Below, piece by piece: positions 8,639-17,622 of a stretch of DNA of 64,000 nt. Source of the stretch: Kiloniellales bacterium (lineage in GTDB: Bacteria > Pseudomonadota > Alphaproteobacteria > Kiloniellales > JAKSDN01); NCBI GenBank assembly GCA_030064845.1, contig JASJEC010000006.1, positions 1 to 64,000 of the forward strand, given 5' to 3'. How positions within the stretch are numbered: the first letter of the stretch is position 1; every line of letters starts with the position of its first letter. The position numbers and the translations under genes were made by a program. Under the pieces are notes generated by a model. The model was not told the origin of the DNA. It saw only the letters and a program-made list of their open reading frames with translations, and did no database searches.

Positions 8639-8810
8639 TACCGGCGCTCGGCTTCGGCTCTCTCGGGACGCCGGCTGAACTTAGATCTCCAGGGGCCGCC
8701 TCTCTCCGTCGTGCGACAGCACGGAAGGGGGCGGCCCGCGGATCCCGGGAGCGGCCGAGCCCGCCGAGGGTTCCAGCGGCGCAACCGATGCCACTCGATT
8801 GGCAAGCGCG

Positions 8811-9662
8811 ATGAAACATAAAATAACAACCGCGATCCTCTTTCTGGTCCTGGCGATTTCGGCCTCCGTCGCTCCGCTCGGCAGCGCCTCGGCGGGGAGG
8901 TACGAAGCGGTCTCGCGGGCGAGCGGCAACCTCCTTACGCTCTCGCAGCAGATCACGCAGGACACCCTCCTGGTCGCGCTCGAGGTCGACAAGAAGCAGA
9001 ATCTCGCCCGGCTGGGCGCGCATGCGGAGATCCTGGTTAGCGAGGTCAACGCGCTCCGGGGCACCGACGGCGCGACCATCACGTGGCCCACAGTCGTCGA
9101 CGCCCAGCTGATCCAGATCGAGAAGGTGGCGAGCGACCTCCTGGCGATCATCCGGCAAGGACAGGGCGCCCGCACCATGTCCCAGGAACAGGTGCAGACG
9201 GTGGTCGGCCTGGAAACCCTGCTGCGCGAAGCCGTCGCGAACTTCCAGAAGGACTATCGGAACCACTCGCCCACGGGCGAGGTCTACTCGCTCTATCTCC
9301 AGACCCTGGATGTCGCCCGGCAACAGGCGGTGCTGTCCCAGAAGATGTTCAAGGAGTTCCTCTTCGTCGCCTACGGCCTCGCCACGACGGACAACCTGAG
9401 AAACCTGAACCGCAGCTATTCGATGCTCGACCGCTCGTTCCAGGCCCTGATCCACGGCGACAGCGAGCTGCGGCTGATCCCGGCGCCGAACCAGACGGTC
9501 GAGCGCCACTGGAACGAGGCGCGGGACATCTGGATCGGAATCCGCCCGATCATCAAAGAGGCGGCCAGAACCGGGACGGTCGACGTGGGTCTGATCAACG
9601 AGGTCGCGAGCCGCAACGACGCGCTCCTGACGGCGATGGTCAGCGCTGTCGAAGCCTACTGA
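8811..9662 (+). CDS. periplasmic PilJ-type sensor-domain protein
   Basis: A 283-residue exported protein with a signal peptide (MKHKITTAILFLVLAIS, cleavage near SAS-AG). It seems to hold two copies of the helical PilJ sensor module (type IV pili methyl-accepting chemotaxis N-terminal domain): one opening RASGNLLTLSQQITQD and one opening VARQQAVLSQKMFKEFL. No membrane anchor, HAMP or chemotaxis signalling domain follows, so it is a free-standing sensor-like module. Such proteins are found near nitrate and redox genes, but here the neighbour is a secreted phosphatase. The start at 8811 is used instead of the TTG at 8799. Its 3' end overlaps the converging MttB gene by 7 bases. Confidence 0.75.
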   Translation: MKHKITTAILFLVLAISASVAPLGSASAGRYEAVSRASGNLLTLSQQITQDTLLVALEVDKKQNLARLGAHAEILVSEVNALRGTDGATITWPTVVDAQLIQIEKVASDLLAIIRQGQGARTMSQEQVQTVVGLETLLREAVANFQKDYRNHSPTGEVYSLYLQTLDVARQQAVLSQKMFKEFLFVAYGLATTDNLRNLNRSYSMLDRSFQALIHGDSELRLIPAPNQTVERHWNEARDIWIGIRPIIKEAARTGTVDVGLINEVASRNDALLTAMVSAVEAY

Positions 9663-11164
9663 GGCAGCAAGCGGATCGGAAAGCGCTCCCGGATCGCCAA
9701 GTCCGTGGCGTGCGCTAGGTGATCGGGCGGTTCCATCGACAGGATTTCCGCGGTGCGCGCGCGAGCCCGATCCCACATCGAGCGGCCGCCGGCTTCGAGC
9801 CATTCGGCGACGCCGCTCCGGTCGGCCAGGCGCGGATAGACGTACTCGGTTTTCATCAGGGCAAGGGTCTGCGCTTCGCCCAGATAGTGCCCCTCGCCGG
9901 TCACGACACGCTCGATCGAGGTCAGGTCAATTAACTCGTCGCGTACCTCGATGCCGCGGAGGGAGCGCAGGATCGCGCCGCACATCTCGTCGTCAATCAC
10001 CAGGGCTTCGGGCGAGGCGACCATGATCGAGCCCAGCATGCCGACCGAGAGATTGATCATGTCTGCGCCGGCCAGTGCGGCCAGCGCGACGCTGTTGCCC
10101 TTTTCGTAGCCGGCCTGGGCGTCGGCCAGCTTGGAGTCGGTCATCCCGGCCGAGACGATCGCCGGCAGTTCGAGGTGAAGCAGCAGCTGCGCCGCCGCCG
10201 CGTTGGCAACCGCCGCCTCGCCGCCGCCGCCTGTCATAGCGCCGGTCCGCAGATCCGAGATGAAGGGCATGAAGGCGAAGACCGTCGGATGTCCCGGCGC
10301 CAAGGTGTCGACCACCATGAGACCCGCCAGCGATTCCGCCAGACCTTGGGCCAGGGCCCCAGCGAGCGAAGCCGGGCTGGTCGCCCCCGCTTGTCCCGCC
10401 GTACAGATCTTGAGCGGCATCCCCGCCGCGATCGCGGCCTCCATGATCGCGACGCCCTCCTCGGCGAAGCGCAGGGGCGAGACGACGTGGACCACGGTCG
10501 CGGCGCAGAACGGCTGGCGGCGAAACGCGTCGGCGCCGCCGAGCGCGAGGTCGAAGAGCGCCGCCACGGGCGCCACGTGCCCGGCGGTGTCGAAACTCAC
10601 GCTGATCGGCTTGCCGGTGCCACGCAGGCAGGCGTAGGCCGTGTTGATGTCGAGCTCAAAGGCGGTGGCCATGTCCCGCGCGACCAGCGGGCGCACGCCG
10701 TAGTGGATGTTGGGGCAGGCATCGAGCACCCGCATCATGGCGTAGAGATCGTCGAGCCGCGAATCGCGATAGGCGCCGGTCTCTGAGTCGAGCACCTGGA
10801 CCGCAGCGCCGCCCGTGCCAATGTGCACATAGCCGCCGCCGATCTGAAGCCCGCGCGCCTCGAGGTAACCCGGGAGGGCGACGCGCCGCAGCGCACGGCC
10901 GAGCGCGCGCTCGACCGACGCACGGCCGAACACGAGGCGGCCGTCGCTTCGCTGATGGGCGCCGGCATCAATCAGCCGCGCGCGGAGCCAGTCCGGTGCA
11001 TCGCCGAGTCCAATGTCCTCGAGTATCGCGAAGGCCTTCTCGACGATGAGGTCCCGTTCGCGGGCGGACAGGGGTTGGTAGCGACCGCCGCGAAACACCG
11101 GCGGTGCGGCGACAGGCTCAACCGCTATCGGCGCTCGCTTTCGGGAAGACCGCCGTCCGGCCAT
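9656..11164 (-). CDS. trimethylamine methyltransferase MttB family protein (non-pyrrolysine)
   Basis: A 502-residue MttB superfamily protein. The basic N-terminus (RRSSRKR) is followed by LSARERDLIVEKAFAILEDI, and the barrel carries SVSFDTAGHVAPV, GGGGEAAVANAAAAQ and GYEKGNSVALAALAGADM. The reading frame is continuous with no in-frame UAG at the pyrrolysine site. It therefore belongs with the MtgB-like quaternary-amine (for example glycine betaine) demethylases rather than true trimethylamine methyltransferases. These transfer a methyl group to a corrinoid protein, but no corrinoid protein gene is nearby in this window. It converges with the PilJ-like gene. Substrate not determinable from sequence. 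Confidence 0.87.
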   Translation of the reverse strand: MAGRRSSRKRAPIAVEPVAAPPVFRGGRYQPLSARERDLIVEKAFAILEDIGLGDAPDWLRARLIDAGAHQRSDGRLVFGRASVERALGRALRRVALPGYLEARGLQIGGGYVHIGTGGAAVQVLDSETGAYRDSRLDDLYAMMRVLDACPNIHYGVRPLVARDMATAFELDINTAYACLRGTGKPISVSFDTAGHVAPVAALFDLALGGADAFRRQPFCAATVVHVVSPLRFAEEGVAIMEAAIAAGMPLKICTAGQAGATSPASLAGALAQGLAESLAGLMVVDTLAPGHPTVFAFMPFISDLRTGAMTGGGGEAAVANAAAAQLLLHLELPAIVSAGMTDSKLADAQAGYEKGNSVALAALAGADMINLSVGMLGSIMVASPEALVIDDEMCGAILRSLRGIEVRDELIDLTSIERVVTGEGHYLGEAQTLALMKTEYVYPRLADRSGVAEWLEAGGRSMWDRARARTAEILSMEPPDHLAHATDLAIRERFPIRLLPQ

Positions 11165-11194
11165 CGCCAGCCCCGTCCTTGTGTCTGCCCCGCA

Positions 11195-12487
11195 CTATCG
11201 GTCACGGCCGGCCGGATTTGAAGCCGTATTGTCGTGCTGGCGCGACGCCGTGGACGCGGCAGTCGAGATCCATAGCAGGTTCATGCCGCCGAGGATCTCG
11301 GCCAAAGAGCCGAACAGGGCCTGGAAGGCGAACCAGTCGAGGCCCGGATGCTCGGCCTGGGCGCCGGCATGGATGCCGCGCAGGTCGGCGCGGCCGTCGA
11401 TGCGGCGCACGATCGCCGGGGAGAAGTCGGGCACCGGGATGCGAAGACGCAAGCCGTCGAAGTTCGCGGTCAGCGCCCCGTCCCGCGCCAGCGCGCGCGC
11501 CAGCTCGTCGACCGGGACGCGCTCGATCTTTGGGATCGCCTCCGGCCGGTCGAAGCGCGGGGCTCGGTCCACCTTTGCGCCTTCGGGGGCAAGGTAGGCG
11601 ACGTGCTTTTTCATGTTGCCGGCGAGCCGTTCGGCGAAGGCAGCGGCCTCGAGGAGGTCGAGGGCCGCGGTCTCTTCCCGCAGCACCGGGTCGTCGAGAT
11701 AGCTCTCCGGCCGGTAGCGCAGCGGTTCCACGAAGCTGACCACGGCCAGCCCGGCCTGCTCGACCAGGCCGGCCAGCTCCGGGACGCTGTAGGCACGGTC
11801 CCGACTGTGCAGGAAGAGGTCGACCAGCTCGGCGTCGCCGCGCTTGTGATCGCCCAGGAAGGGGTTGCGTTTCAGCCAGTTGGTGGCGGGCAGGGCGTCC
11901 ATCAGGCGCCGGGCCAGGCCAACCCGCTGGTCCAGCGGCGCCGCGCCGCCGATCTGGCGCAGCATATCCTGCATGGGGTAGACGCCGGTCCGGCCGTAGG
12001 GGGCATAGACCATCACCCCCAGACCGCCGCCGGGCGCCAGCGCCCCGGCGAGCCGCGCGAGCGCCAGGCCGGGATCGGCCAGGTGGTGCAGCACGCCGCA
12101 GCAGTCGATGTAGTCGAAGCGGCCGAGGTCGAGGCCGGGCAGGTCCTCGATCGTCCCGGTGACGAAGCCCAGGTTGGTCAGGCCGCGCACGCGGGCGCGC
12201 GCTTCGGCGACCGCCCGCGCCGCGGCCGAGGGATCCAGATAGACCACCTGGCCGGGGCCGCCGGTCTCCGCCAGCTGCTGGGCCAGCATGATCGCCGCGT
12301 CGCCGGTGCCGCCACCGGCGACCAGGGCTCGGAATTCCTTTGAGAAGTCCCGCCGCCCGCCGAACAGGTAGTGGTTCAGCTCGTCGCGGTGACTCGGCGA
12401 GCCGGTGATCAGGCGATGGGCCTCGTCGGCCGGGTCGCGCGCGGGATAGGGGTAGGCCTCGTACTGCTCGCGGACCGGGTCGTCCAT
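11195..12487 (-). CDS. class I SAM-dependent methyltransferase
   Basis: A 430-residue protein with a class I methyltransferase domain in its first half. Motif I is FRALVAGGGTGDAAIM (about residues 52-67), the acidic ribose-binding position is VVYLDPSAAA, and YIDCCGVLHHLADP is the post-motif loop. The N-terminus VREQYEAYPYPARDP resembles the first part of methyltransferases that act on large or tetratricopeptide-linked substrates. The second half has no recognised domain. The ATG at 12487 overlaps the upstream TGA by one base (TGATG), so it is coupled to the quinone reductase gene; a GTG at 12490 is also possible. Substrate unknown. Confidence 0.8.
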   Translation of the reverse strand: MDDPVREQYEAYPYPARDPADEAHRLITGSPSHRDELNHYLFGGRRDFSKEFRALVAGGGTGDAAIMLAQQLAETGGPGQVVYLDPSAAARAVAEARARVRGLTNLGFVTGTIEDLPGLDLGRFDYIDCCGVLHHLADPGLALARLAGALAPGGGLGVMVYAPYGRTGVYPMQDMLRQIGGAAPLDQRVGLARRLMDALPATNWLKRNPFLGDHKRGDAELVDLFLHSRDRAYSVPELAGLVEQAGLAVVSFVEPLRYRPESYLDDPVLREETAALDLLEAAAFAERLAGNMKKHVAYLAPEGAKVDRAPRFDRPEAIPKIERVPVDELARALARDGALTANFDGLRLRIPVPDFSPAIVRRIDGRADLRGIHAGAQAEHPGLDWFAFQALFGSLAEILGGMNLLWISTAASTASRQHDNTASNPAGRDR

Positions 12488-13464
12488 CACCGAGTGGTCA
12501 GCACGACCTTGCCGGTCGCCTTGCGGGCGCTCAACAGCTCGAGGGCCGCGGCCGCCTCGGCGAGGTCGAAGGTCTCGGAGACGCGGGGCCGGAGCTTGCC
12601 CTCCTGAAGCCAGGCGAAGAGGTCGCGGAACTGGGCCGCGACCAGGTCGGGCGCCTTGCGCCGGTACGAGCCCCAGTAGAAGCCCAGGACCGAGAGGTTC
12701 TTGACCAGCACGATGTTGGCCGGGATCTGCGGCAGGTCGCCGGCGGCGAAGCCGATCACCAGCAGCCGGCCGCCCCAGGGTACGCAGCGCAGGCTGGCCT
12801 CGAAGACCTTGCCGCCGACCGGATCGAAGACCACGTCGGCGCCACGGCCGCCGGTCAGCGCCTTGACCCGCTCGCGGATGTCCTCTTGCCGGTAGTCGAT
12901 CAGATGGTCGGCGCCGTGCGCCTCGGCCACGGCCAGCTTATCCGGGCCGCCCGCCGTGGCGATCACGGTCGCGCCCAGCGCCTTGCCGACCTCGACCGCC
13001 GCCAGGCCCGTGCCGCCCGCCGCGCCGTGCACCAGCAGGGTCTCGCCCGGTTCGAGTCCGGCGCGCCAGACCAGGGCGCCGTGGGCCGTGCCGTAGGTGA
13101 TCGGGAAGCCGGCCGCCACCGCCGGATCGACGCCGTCGGGCAGCGGGAAGACGTCGGCCTCGCGGGCCAGGGCCTGCTCCGCGAAGCAGCCCCAGTCGGC
13201 CAGCGCCATGACCCGCTGGCCCGGCCGGACCCGGGTGACGCCGGCGCCAACCGCCGCGACCGCGCCGGCCATCTCCAGGCCCGGGCTGAAGGGGAAGGGG
13301 GGCTTCTCCTGGTACTTGCCCGCGGTCATCAGGGTATCGGCGAAGTTGACCCCGGCAGCCTCGACCGCGACCAGGACCTCGCCCGGACCGGGCACCGGAG
13401 CATCGATCTCCTCGAGCGTGAGCCCGGCCGGCCCGTCCCAGCTCCGGCAGACGACCGCGCGCAT
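12487..13464 (-). CDS. NADPH:quinone oxidoreductase family protein (zinc-independent MDR)
   Basis: A 325-residue medium-chain dehydrogenase/reductase of the quinone oxidoreductase type. The start, MRAVVCRSWDGPAGL, and the substrate-domain stretch AAGVNFADTLMTAGKYQ are typical. The nucleotide-binding motif reads LVHGAAGGTGLAAVEVGKAL, followed by HGADHLIDY. Zinc-ligand cysteines of the alcohol dehydrogenases are absent. Members reduce quinones or alpha,beta-unsaturated carbonyls with NADPH in the cytoplasm. Three bases separate it from the asparaginase gene upstream and it overlaps the methyltransferase downstream, so these three genes form an operon whose shared purpose is not evident. Confidence 0.9.
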   Translation of the reverse strand: MRAVVCRSWDGPAGLTLEEIDAPVPGPGEVLVAVEAAGVNFADTLMTAGKYQEKPPFPFSPGLEMAGAVAAVGAGVTRVRPGQRVMALADWGCFAEQALAREADVFPLPDGVDPAVAAGFPITYGTAHGALVWRAGLEPGETLLVHGAAGGTGLAAVEVGKALGATVIATAGGPDKLAVAEAHGADHLIDYRQEDIRERVKALTGGRGADVVFDPVGGKVFEASLRCVPWGGRLLVIGFAAGDLPQIPANIVLVKNLSVLGFYWGSYRRKAPDLVAAQFRDLFAWLQEGKLRPRVSETFDLAEAAAALELLSARKATGKVVLTTR

Positions 13465-13467
13465 CGA

Positions 13468-14541
13468 CTAGAAGGGGGCGGCCGCGGCGGCGCGCACGGC
13501 GCCGACCACGTGGCCGGCGCGGTTGCGCACGGGCTGCTCGAGGACATTGCCGAGCTCTTCCGCCTCGGTCTCGGACAAGACGCCGAGCGCCACCAGCAGC
13601 CGGCCCATGACGAGTTCCGCCGCGCGGGTCGCCCCGTCGTCGACCTTGAGGGCGACCCCGAGGCCGAGCTCCGGCAGCGCCGCGCAGTAGACGCCCTCGG
13701 CGCCGGTCTTGACCAGCGCCCGCTCGCCGGTCAGCGCCATGACCCGGGTGCAGAAGCGGCCGGTGCCGGCCACCATGAAGGGTTCGGCGGCCACCGCGCG
13801 GCGCAGGCGCGCCGCCGCCGCCTGCCGCGGCTCCGGCTGGTCCGAAGGATCGCCGAGCCGCGCCATGGCCAGCGCCAGGTTGCCGAGGGGAATGCCCAGG
13901 GTCGGAATGCCGCAGCCGTCGATGCCGCGCGGCGCCCGGCCCAGGTCGAGGCCGGTCATCTGCTCGAGGATGCCGAGCACGCGCTGCTGGACCGGATGCT
14001 CGAGCTTGATGTAGCCGGCGGTATCGGCGCCGAGCTGGCGGGCGACGGTCAGGAAGCCGGCGTGCTTGCCCGAGCAGTTGTTGTGCGCCGCCGTCGCCGC
14101 GCGACCGCTCGCGAGCAGCTCGGTCGTGGCCTCCTGGTTCGTCGGCAGGTGGGCGCCGCACTCCAGGTCGCCGACGCCGCAGCCGATTCGCGCCAGCCAG
14201 CGCTCCACGGTCTCGACGTGGCGCGGCTCGCCGCTGTGGCTGGCGCAGGCCAGGGCGATCTCGGCGTCGCCCAACGCGTGGGCCTCTGCGGCACCGGTCT
14301 CGAGCAGGGCGAGCGCCTGGAGCGGCTTGATCGCCGAGCGCGGAAAGACCGGGTGCTCCAGCGCGCCGCAATGGCGCACCGCGCGGCCCTCGGTGTCGAC
14401 GACGGCGAAGGCGGCGCGATGCCGGCTCTCCACCATATCACCGCGCGTGACCTCGACCAGCAGCGGATTGACCTCCGCGCCGGTTGCCGGCGCGGCCGAT
14501 TCCCCGCCCGGCCCGGTCGGCGCATTGGCGGAAAGACCCAT
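13468..14541 (-). CDS. L-asparaginase, Rhizobium etli AnsA-like (asparaginase II family)
   Basis: A 357-residue protein of the Rhizobium-type asparaginase family, which hydrolyses L-asparagine to aspartate and ammonia and is unrelated to the E. coli enzymes. Motifs include CASHSGEPRHVETVERWL, HNNCSGKHAGFLTVARQL (the conserved CSGKH) and IDGCGIPTLGIPL. The ATG at 14541 is preceded by GAAGGT at suitable spacing; upstream in-frame codons to 14715 run into the opposite-strand TrmH gene and are rejected. It is the first gene of the operon with the quinone reductase and SAM methyltransferase, divergent from the TrmH-type gene. Confidence 0.9.
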   Translation of the reverse strand: MGLSANAPTGPGGESAAPATGAEVNPLLVEVTRGDMVESRHRAAFAVVDTEGRAVRHCGALEHPVFPRSAIKPLQALALLETGAAEAHALGDAEIALACASHSGEPRHVETVERWLARIGCGVGDLECGAHLPTNQEATTELLASGRAATAAHNNCSGKHAGFLTVARQLGADTAGYIKLEHPVQQRVLGILEQMTGLDLGRAPRGIDGCGIPTLGIPLGNLALAMARLGDPSDQPEPRQAAAARLRRAVAAEPFMVAGTGRFCTRVMALTGERALVKTGAEGVYCAALPELGLGVALKVDDGATRAAELVMGRLLVALGVLSETEAEELGNVLEQPVRNRAGHVVGAVRAAAAAPF

Positions 14542-14637
14542 CGATAAAGTACCTTCGGTGGCGCGGGAGGCGCGGGCGCAGCCGCACAATCCCTGCAAGC
14601 TTGCCTCGCGGCGCCTGGCCATGCAAGGTCTCGCGCC

Positions 14638-15222
14638 ATGCGCGGATACTTCGCAATCGGCGTCGAGGGCATCAGCAAGCCCATGAACCTGGGCAACCTG
14701 CTGCGCTCGGCCCACGCCTTCGGCGCGAGCTTCTTCTTCACGATTGCGCCGGCCTTTCAGGCCCGCGAAGTGGCGCTGTCCGACACCTCAGACGCGGCCA
14801 AGCACCTGCCGCTCTATACCTACGCCAGCGTCGACGCGCTGACCCTGCCGCGCGGCTGCGCCCTGGTCGGCGTCGAGCTGACCCCCGATGCCGTCGAGCT
14901 GCCGTGCTTCCGACATCCCGCCGCGGCCGCCTACGTGCTCGGACCGGAACGTGGCAGCCTCTCATCGGCACTGACGGAGCGCTGCGACTTCGTCGTGCGC
15001 ATTCCGACCAAGTTTTGCGTGAACGTCGGCATTGCCGGGGCCATCGTGATGTACGACCGGGTGATCAGCCAGGGCCGCTTCGCGCGCCGGCCGGTCAACC
15101 CGAGGTCGAGCGCCGAGCCTCTGCCGCCCCACGTGCACGGGCCGCAGGTACGGCGGAGCGGGCACGACCCGGTCCGCGAAGGGGCCGCTCCCAGCGCAAA
15201 AGCCCCTACCCGACGCGGGTGA
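14638..15222 (+). CDS. TrmH/SpoU-type RNA 2'-O-methyltransferase
   Basis: A 194-residue SPOUT methyltransferase. The N-terminus MRGYFAIGVEGISKPMNLGN is the NxxxxxR-like motif 1 region. Motif 2 is YVLGPERGSLSSAL and motif 3 is IPTKFCVNVGIAGAIVMYDR, which together make the trefoil-knot SAM site. The last 35 residues are a low-complexity Pro/Arg tail. It likely methylates a ribose in tRNA or rRNA; the short size and lack of an N-terminal RNA-binding domain resemble small TrmL/TrmH-like proteins. The 96-base gap to the divergent asparaginase gene must hold both promoters. Confidence 0.88.
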   Translation: MRGYFAIGVEGISKPMNLGNLLRSAHAFGASFFFTIAPAFQAREVALSDTSDAAKHLPLYTYASVDALTLPRGCALVGVELTPDAVELPCFRHPAAAAYVLGPERGSLSSALTERCDFVVRIPTKFCVNVGIAGAIVMYDRVISQGRFARRPVNPRSSAEPLPPHVHGPQVRRSGHDPVREGAAPSAKAPTRRG

Positions 15223-15293
15223 ACTTCTTATATTGTCCCCCGGGGCAAGGATCGCGGCAGACGACCCGCAGATGCAAGCAAGGGTAAGGCGCA

Positions 15294-15869
15294 ATGCAAT
15301 CAGTTGAATCGAGCGAAGACTTCGGCAGGCAGACAGCGGACCTCCGGTCCCGTCGACGGGGACCGGCGGGCCTCGGCCTCGCGGCTCTGGCCTTGCTGCT
15401 CATGGCCTCGTCCGCTTCGGCGGCCGACGTCAAGACTCTGGGCAGTTTCGGCAGCGGCAAGTGGCAGGCCCACACCTACGACGACGACGGCGGCAAGGCC
15501 TGCTACATGACCGGGCAGCCGATCAAGGACGAGGGCAAGTACACCAAGCGCGGCGACATCTACGTCATGGTCACCCACCGCCCGGCCGAGAAGATCCGCG
15601 ACGAGGTCAGCTTCTGGGCCGGCTACGACTTCAAGGAGGAGAGCCGCGTCGAGGTCGCGATCGACGGCCGCAAGTTCGAGGTCGTCCCGATCGAGGAGAT
15701 CGCCTGGGCCCCCGACGCCGAGAGCGACCGCAAGCTGGTGGAGGCGATGAAGGCCGGCAACACCATGGTGGTCCAGGGCACGTCCCAGCGCGGCACGGAT
15801 ACCAAGGACACCTACTCCCTGAGCGGCTTCACCAAGGCCTACAACACCATCAGCGAGGCCTGCGAGTAG
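15294..15869 (+). CDS. invasion associated locus B (IalB) family exported protein
   Basis: A 191-residue periplasmic protein of the alphaproteobacterial IalB family. The signal sequence is GLGLAALALLLMASSASA, after an unusually long charged start of about 27 residues. The mature part matches the family pattern: WQAHTYDDDGGKACYMTG, KRGDIYVMVTHRP, VEVAIDGRKFEVVP, and RGTDTKDTYSLSGFTKAY, ending AC. Two cysteines may form a disulfide. The role in free-living members is unknown. It lies directly upstream of rlmN; a GTAAGG ribosome site precedes the ATG. Confidence 0.85.
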   Translation: MQSVESSEDFGRQTADLRSRRRGPAGLGLAALALLLMASSASAADVKTLGSFGSGKWQAHTYDDDGGKACYMTGQPIKDEGKYTKRGDIYVMVTHRPAEKIRDEVSFWAGYDFKEESRVEVAIDGRKFEVVPIEEIAWAPDAESDRKLVEAMKAGNTMVVQGTSQRGTDTKDTYSLSGFTKAYNTISEACE

Positions 15870-15870
15870 G

Positions 15871-15887
15871 GCTGCCGAAACGGCAGC
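15871..15887 (+). terminator. hairpin directly after the IalB gene
   Basis: GCTGCCG-AAA-CGGCAGC is a perfect 7-base-pair stem starting two bases after the IalB stop. No T-run follows. A second inverted repeat lies at 15896-15922 (arms TTCGGCCGG and CCGGCCGAA). Together they probably separate the IalB transcript from rlmN. Confidence 0.45.
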
Positions 15888-16014
15888 GGATCCCGTTCGG
15901 CCGGTGCCCGGTCCCGGCCGAAGACACCTCTTGCGCACAACCAGGACCGACGCTGTCGTTTGCGGCGGGGCGCCGACCTTGCGGCGGCGCCGCCGGCGGT
16001 CTATGTGAACGGCC

Positions 16015-17166
16015 ATGACCCGCAGCACCCACGCCGACCACTTCGCGCCGCCCGAGGACGCAGGCGCCCGCCGCAACCTGGTCGGCCTGAGCCGCGACGA
16101 GCTGGCGGCCGAGTTCGCCGCGCTCGGCGAGCCGGCGTTCCGGGTCGGACAGCTCTGGCACTGGATCTATCACCGCGGGGTCACCGACTTCGCCGCCATG
16201 ACCACCCTCGCCAAGACGCTGCGGGCGCGCCTGGCGGAGAGCTACGTGATCGCGCGGCCCGGCGTGGCGACCGCCCAGCAGTCGTTCGACGGCACGCGGA
16301 AGTGGCTGCTGCGCTTCGGCGACGGCCAGGAAGCCGAGAGTGTCCATATTCCAGAGGAAGACCGCGGCACGCTCTGCGTCTCCAGCCAGGTCGGCTGCAC
16401 CCTCACCTGCCGCTTCTGCCACACCGGCACCCAGCGCCTGGTGCGCAACCTCTCGCCGGCCGAGATTCTCGGCCAGATCATGGTGGCCCGGGACGCCCTG
16501 GGCGAATGGCCGAGCCCGGCGGAAGGCCGCCAGATCACCAACCTGGTGATGATGGGCATGGGCGAGCCGCTCTATAACTACGACAACGTCGCCAAGGCGC
16601 TGAAGATCGTCATGGACGGCGAGGGCCTCTCGATCTCCAAGCGCAAGATCACGCTCTCCACCGCGGGCGTGGTCCCGGCCATGAAGCGCTGCGGCGAGGA
16701 GCTCAACGTCAACCTGGCGGTCTCTCTGCACGCCGTGACCGACGAGCTGCGCGACCACATCGTGCCGCTCAACAAGAAGTACCCGCTGAACGAGCTGATC
16801 CCGGCCTGCCGCGACTATCCCGGCGTCCACAACGCGCGGCGCATCACCTTCGAGTACGTCATGCTGAAGGACGTCAACGACTCCCCGGCCGACGCGCGCG
16901 AGCTGATCCGCCTGCTCTCGGGCATCCCGGCCAAGATCAACCTGATCCCCTTCAACCCCTGGCCCGGCGCGCCCTTCGAGTGCTCGACGCCCGAGGCGAT
17001 CCAGCGCTTCGCCCGGATCCTCAACGACGCCGCCCTCTCCGCGCCGGTGCGCACGCCGCGCGGCCAGGACATCATGGCGGCCTGCGGCCAGCTCAAGAGC
17101 GCGAGCCGGCGGCTCAAGGCCGCCGAGCGGGCCGCCGAGGGCGCCAGCGCGCCCTCTCCCGCCTGA
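16015..17166 (+). CDS. rlmN: 23S rRNA (adenine2503-C2)-methyltransferase RlmN
   Basis: Radical SAM methyltransferase that adds C2 methyl groups to A2503 of 23S rRNA and A37 of some tRNAs. At 383 residues it has the usual length. The 4Fe-4S cluster motif is [14 protein letters not shown]. Other landmarks are [48 protein letters not shown] and the C-terminal [11 protein letters not shown] with the catalytic Cys. It ends in an Ala-rich tail. It follows the IalB gene and precedes a small membrane protein gene. Identification is essentially certain. Confidence 0.97.
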   Translation: MTRSTHADHFAPPEDAGARRNLVGLSRDELAAEFAALGEPAFRVGQLWHWIYHRGVTDFAAMTTLAKTLRARLAESYVIARPGVATAQQSFDGTRKWLLRFGDGQEAESVHIPEEDRGTLCVSSQVGCTLTCRFCHTGTQRLVRNLSPAEILGQIMVARDALGEWPSPAEGRQITNLVMMGMGEPLYNYDNVAKALKIVMDGEGLSISKRKITLSTAGVVPAMKRCGEELNVNLAVSLHAVTDELRDHIVPLNKKYPLNELIPACRDYPGVHNARRITFEYVMLKDVNDSPADARELIRLLSGIPAKINLIPFNPWPGAPFECSTPEAIQRFARILNDAALSAPVRTPRGQDIMAACGQLKSASRRLKAAERAAEGASAPSPA

Positions 17167-17240
17167 TCAGCCGGCGCACTTACGCTCCCTTAACCCAGTC
17201 CTGACAAGTTGGCCGATCTTCGGAGACCAGGGGAGAACCC

Positions 17241-17456
17241 TTGGAACTGGGCTTGACCACTTATCTTCTAGCCTTCGCGATCGCCGTCATCTGCGGCTTC
17301 GCCGCCTCCGCCTTCATGTTCTGGGCGCTGCCCCGCCGGTCGCTGACGCCGCCGGTGTTCAAGGCCGTCATCGCCGGCGAGTTCGTCGTGGTGACGGCCG
17401 TGATCTTCTACGTCGCGATCAGCCTGGCCGGCCTGTCGCGCGTGGCGGTGCAGTAG
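17241..17456 (+). CDS. small two-helix membrane protein
   Basis: A 71-residue hypothetical inner-membrane protein. Two hydrophobic segments are clear, about residues 7-28 (YLLAFAIAVICGFAASAFMF) and 42-64 (KAVIAGEFVVVTAVIFYVAI), joined by a Pro/Arg loop. The start is TTG at 17241, preceded by GGGGAG five bases upstream. No function can be assigned. It follows rlmN by 74 bases and ends just before two palindromic repeats and the defence-like cassette. Confidence 0.6.
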   Translation: MELGLTTYLLAFAIAVICGFAASAFMFWALPRRSLTPPVFKAVIAGEFVVVTAVIFYVAISLAGLSRVAVQ

Positions 17457-17482
17457 GTTTCCCCGCAGACGGGCGGACAGCT

Positions 17483-17545
17483 TAGAGCGGATCATGTTTT
17501 GACGGAAACGCTTCGCGGTTCCGGCGAAGACATGTGAATCTGCTC
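17483..17545. repeat. TAGAGC palindromic repeat, copy A1 (CATG-core type)
   Basis: Imperfect palindrome starting TAGAGCGGATCATGTTTTGA and ending GACATGTGAATCTGCTC. Its core differs from copy A2 next to it but matches copy C2 at 34626, so the family has at least two core types with shared ends. It lies in the gap after the small membrane protein. Confidence 0.8.
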
Positions 17546-17558
17546 GATATCAACTTTT

Positions 17559-17622
17559 TAGAGCAGATTCACCGGGTTTGATGGATCGCCTCTGGCAATT
17601 CATCAAACCCGGATCTGCTCTA
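17559..17622. repeat. TAGAGC palindromic repeat, copy A2 (GGGTTTGA-core type)
   Basis: A 64-base near-perfect palindrome, TAGAGCAGATTCACCGGGTT ... AACCCGGATCTGCTCTA. Its right-hand three bases (17620-17622, CTA on the plus strand) are the TAG stop of the leftward gene ending at 17620. The hairpin could also terminate that operon. Confidence 0.85.

Noticed and set aside
9656-11164. Pyrrolysine-containing trimethylamine methyltransferase
   Set aside because: No in-frame UAG interrupts the gene, so it is the non-pyrrolysine type.
17483-17622. CRISPR repeat pair
   Set aside because: The repeats are long palindromes of two different core types without regular spacers or cas genes.
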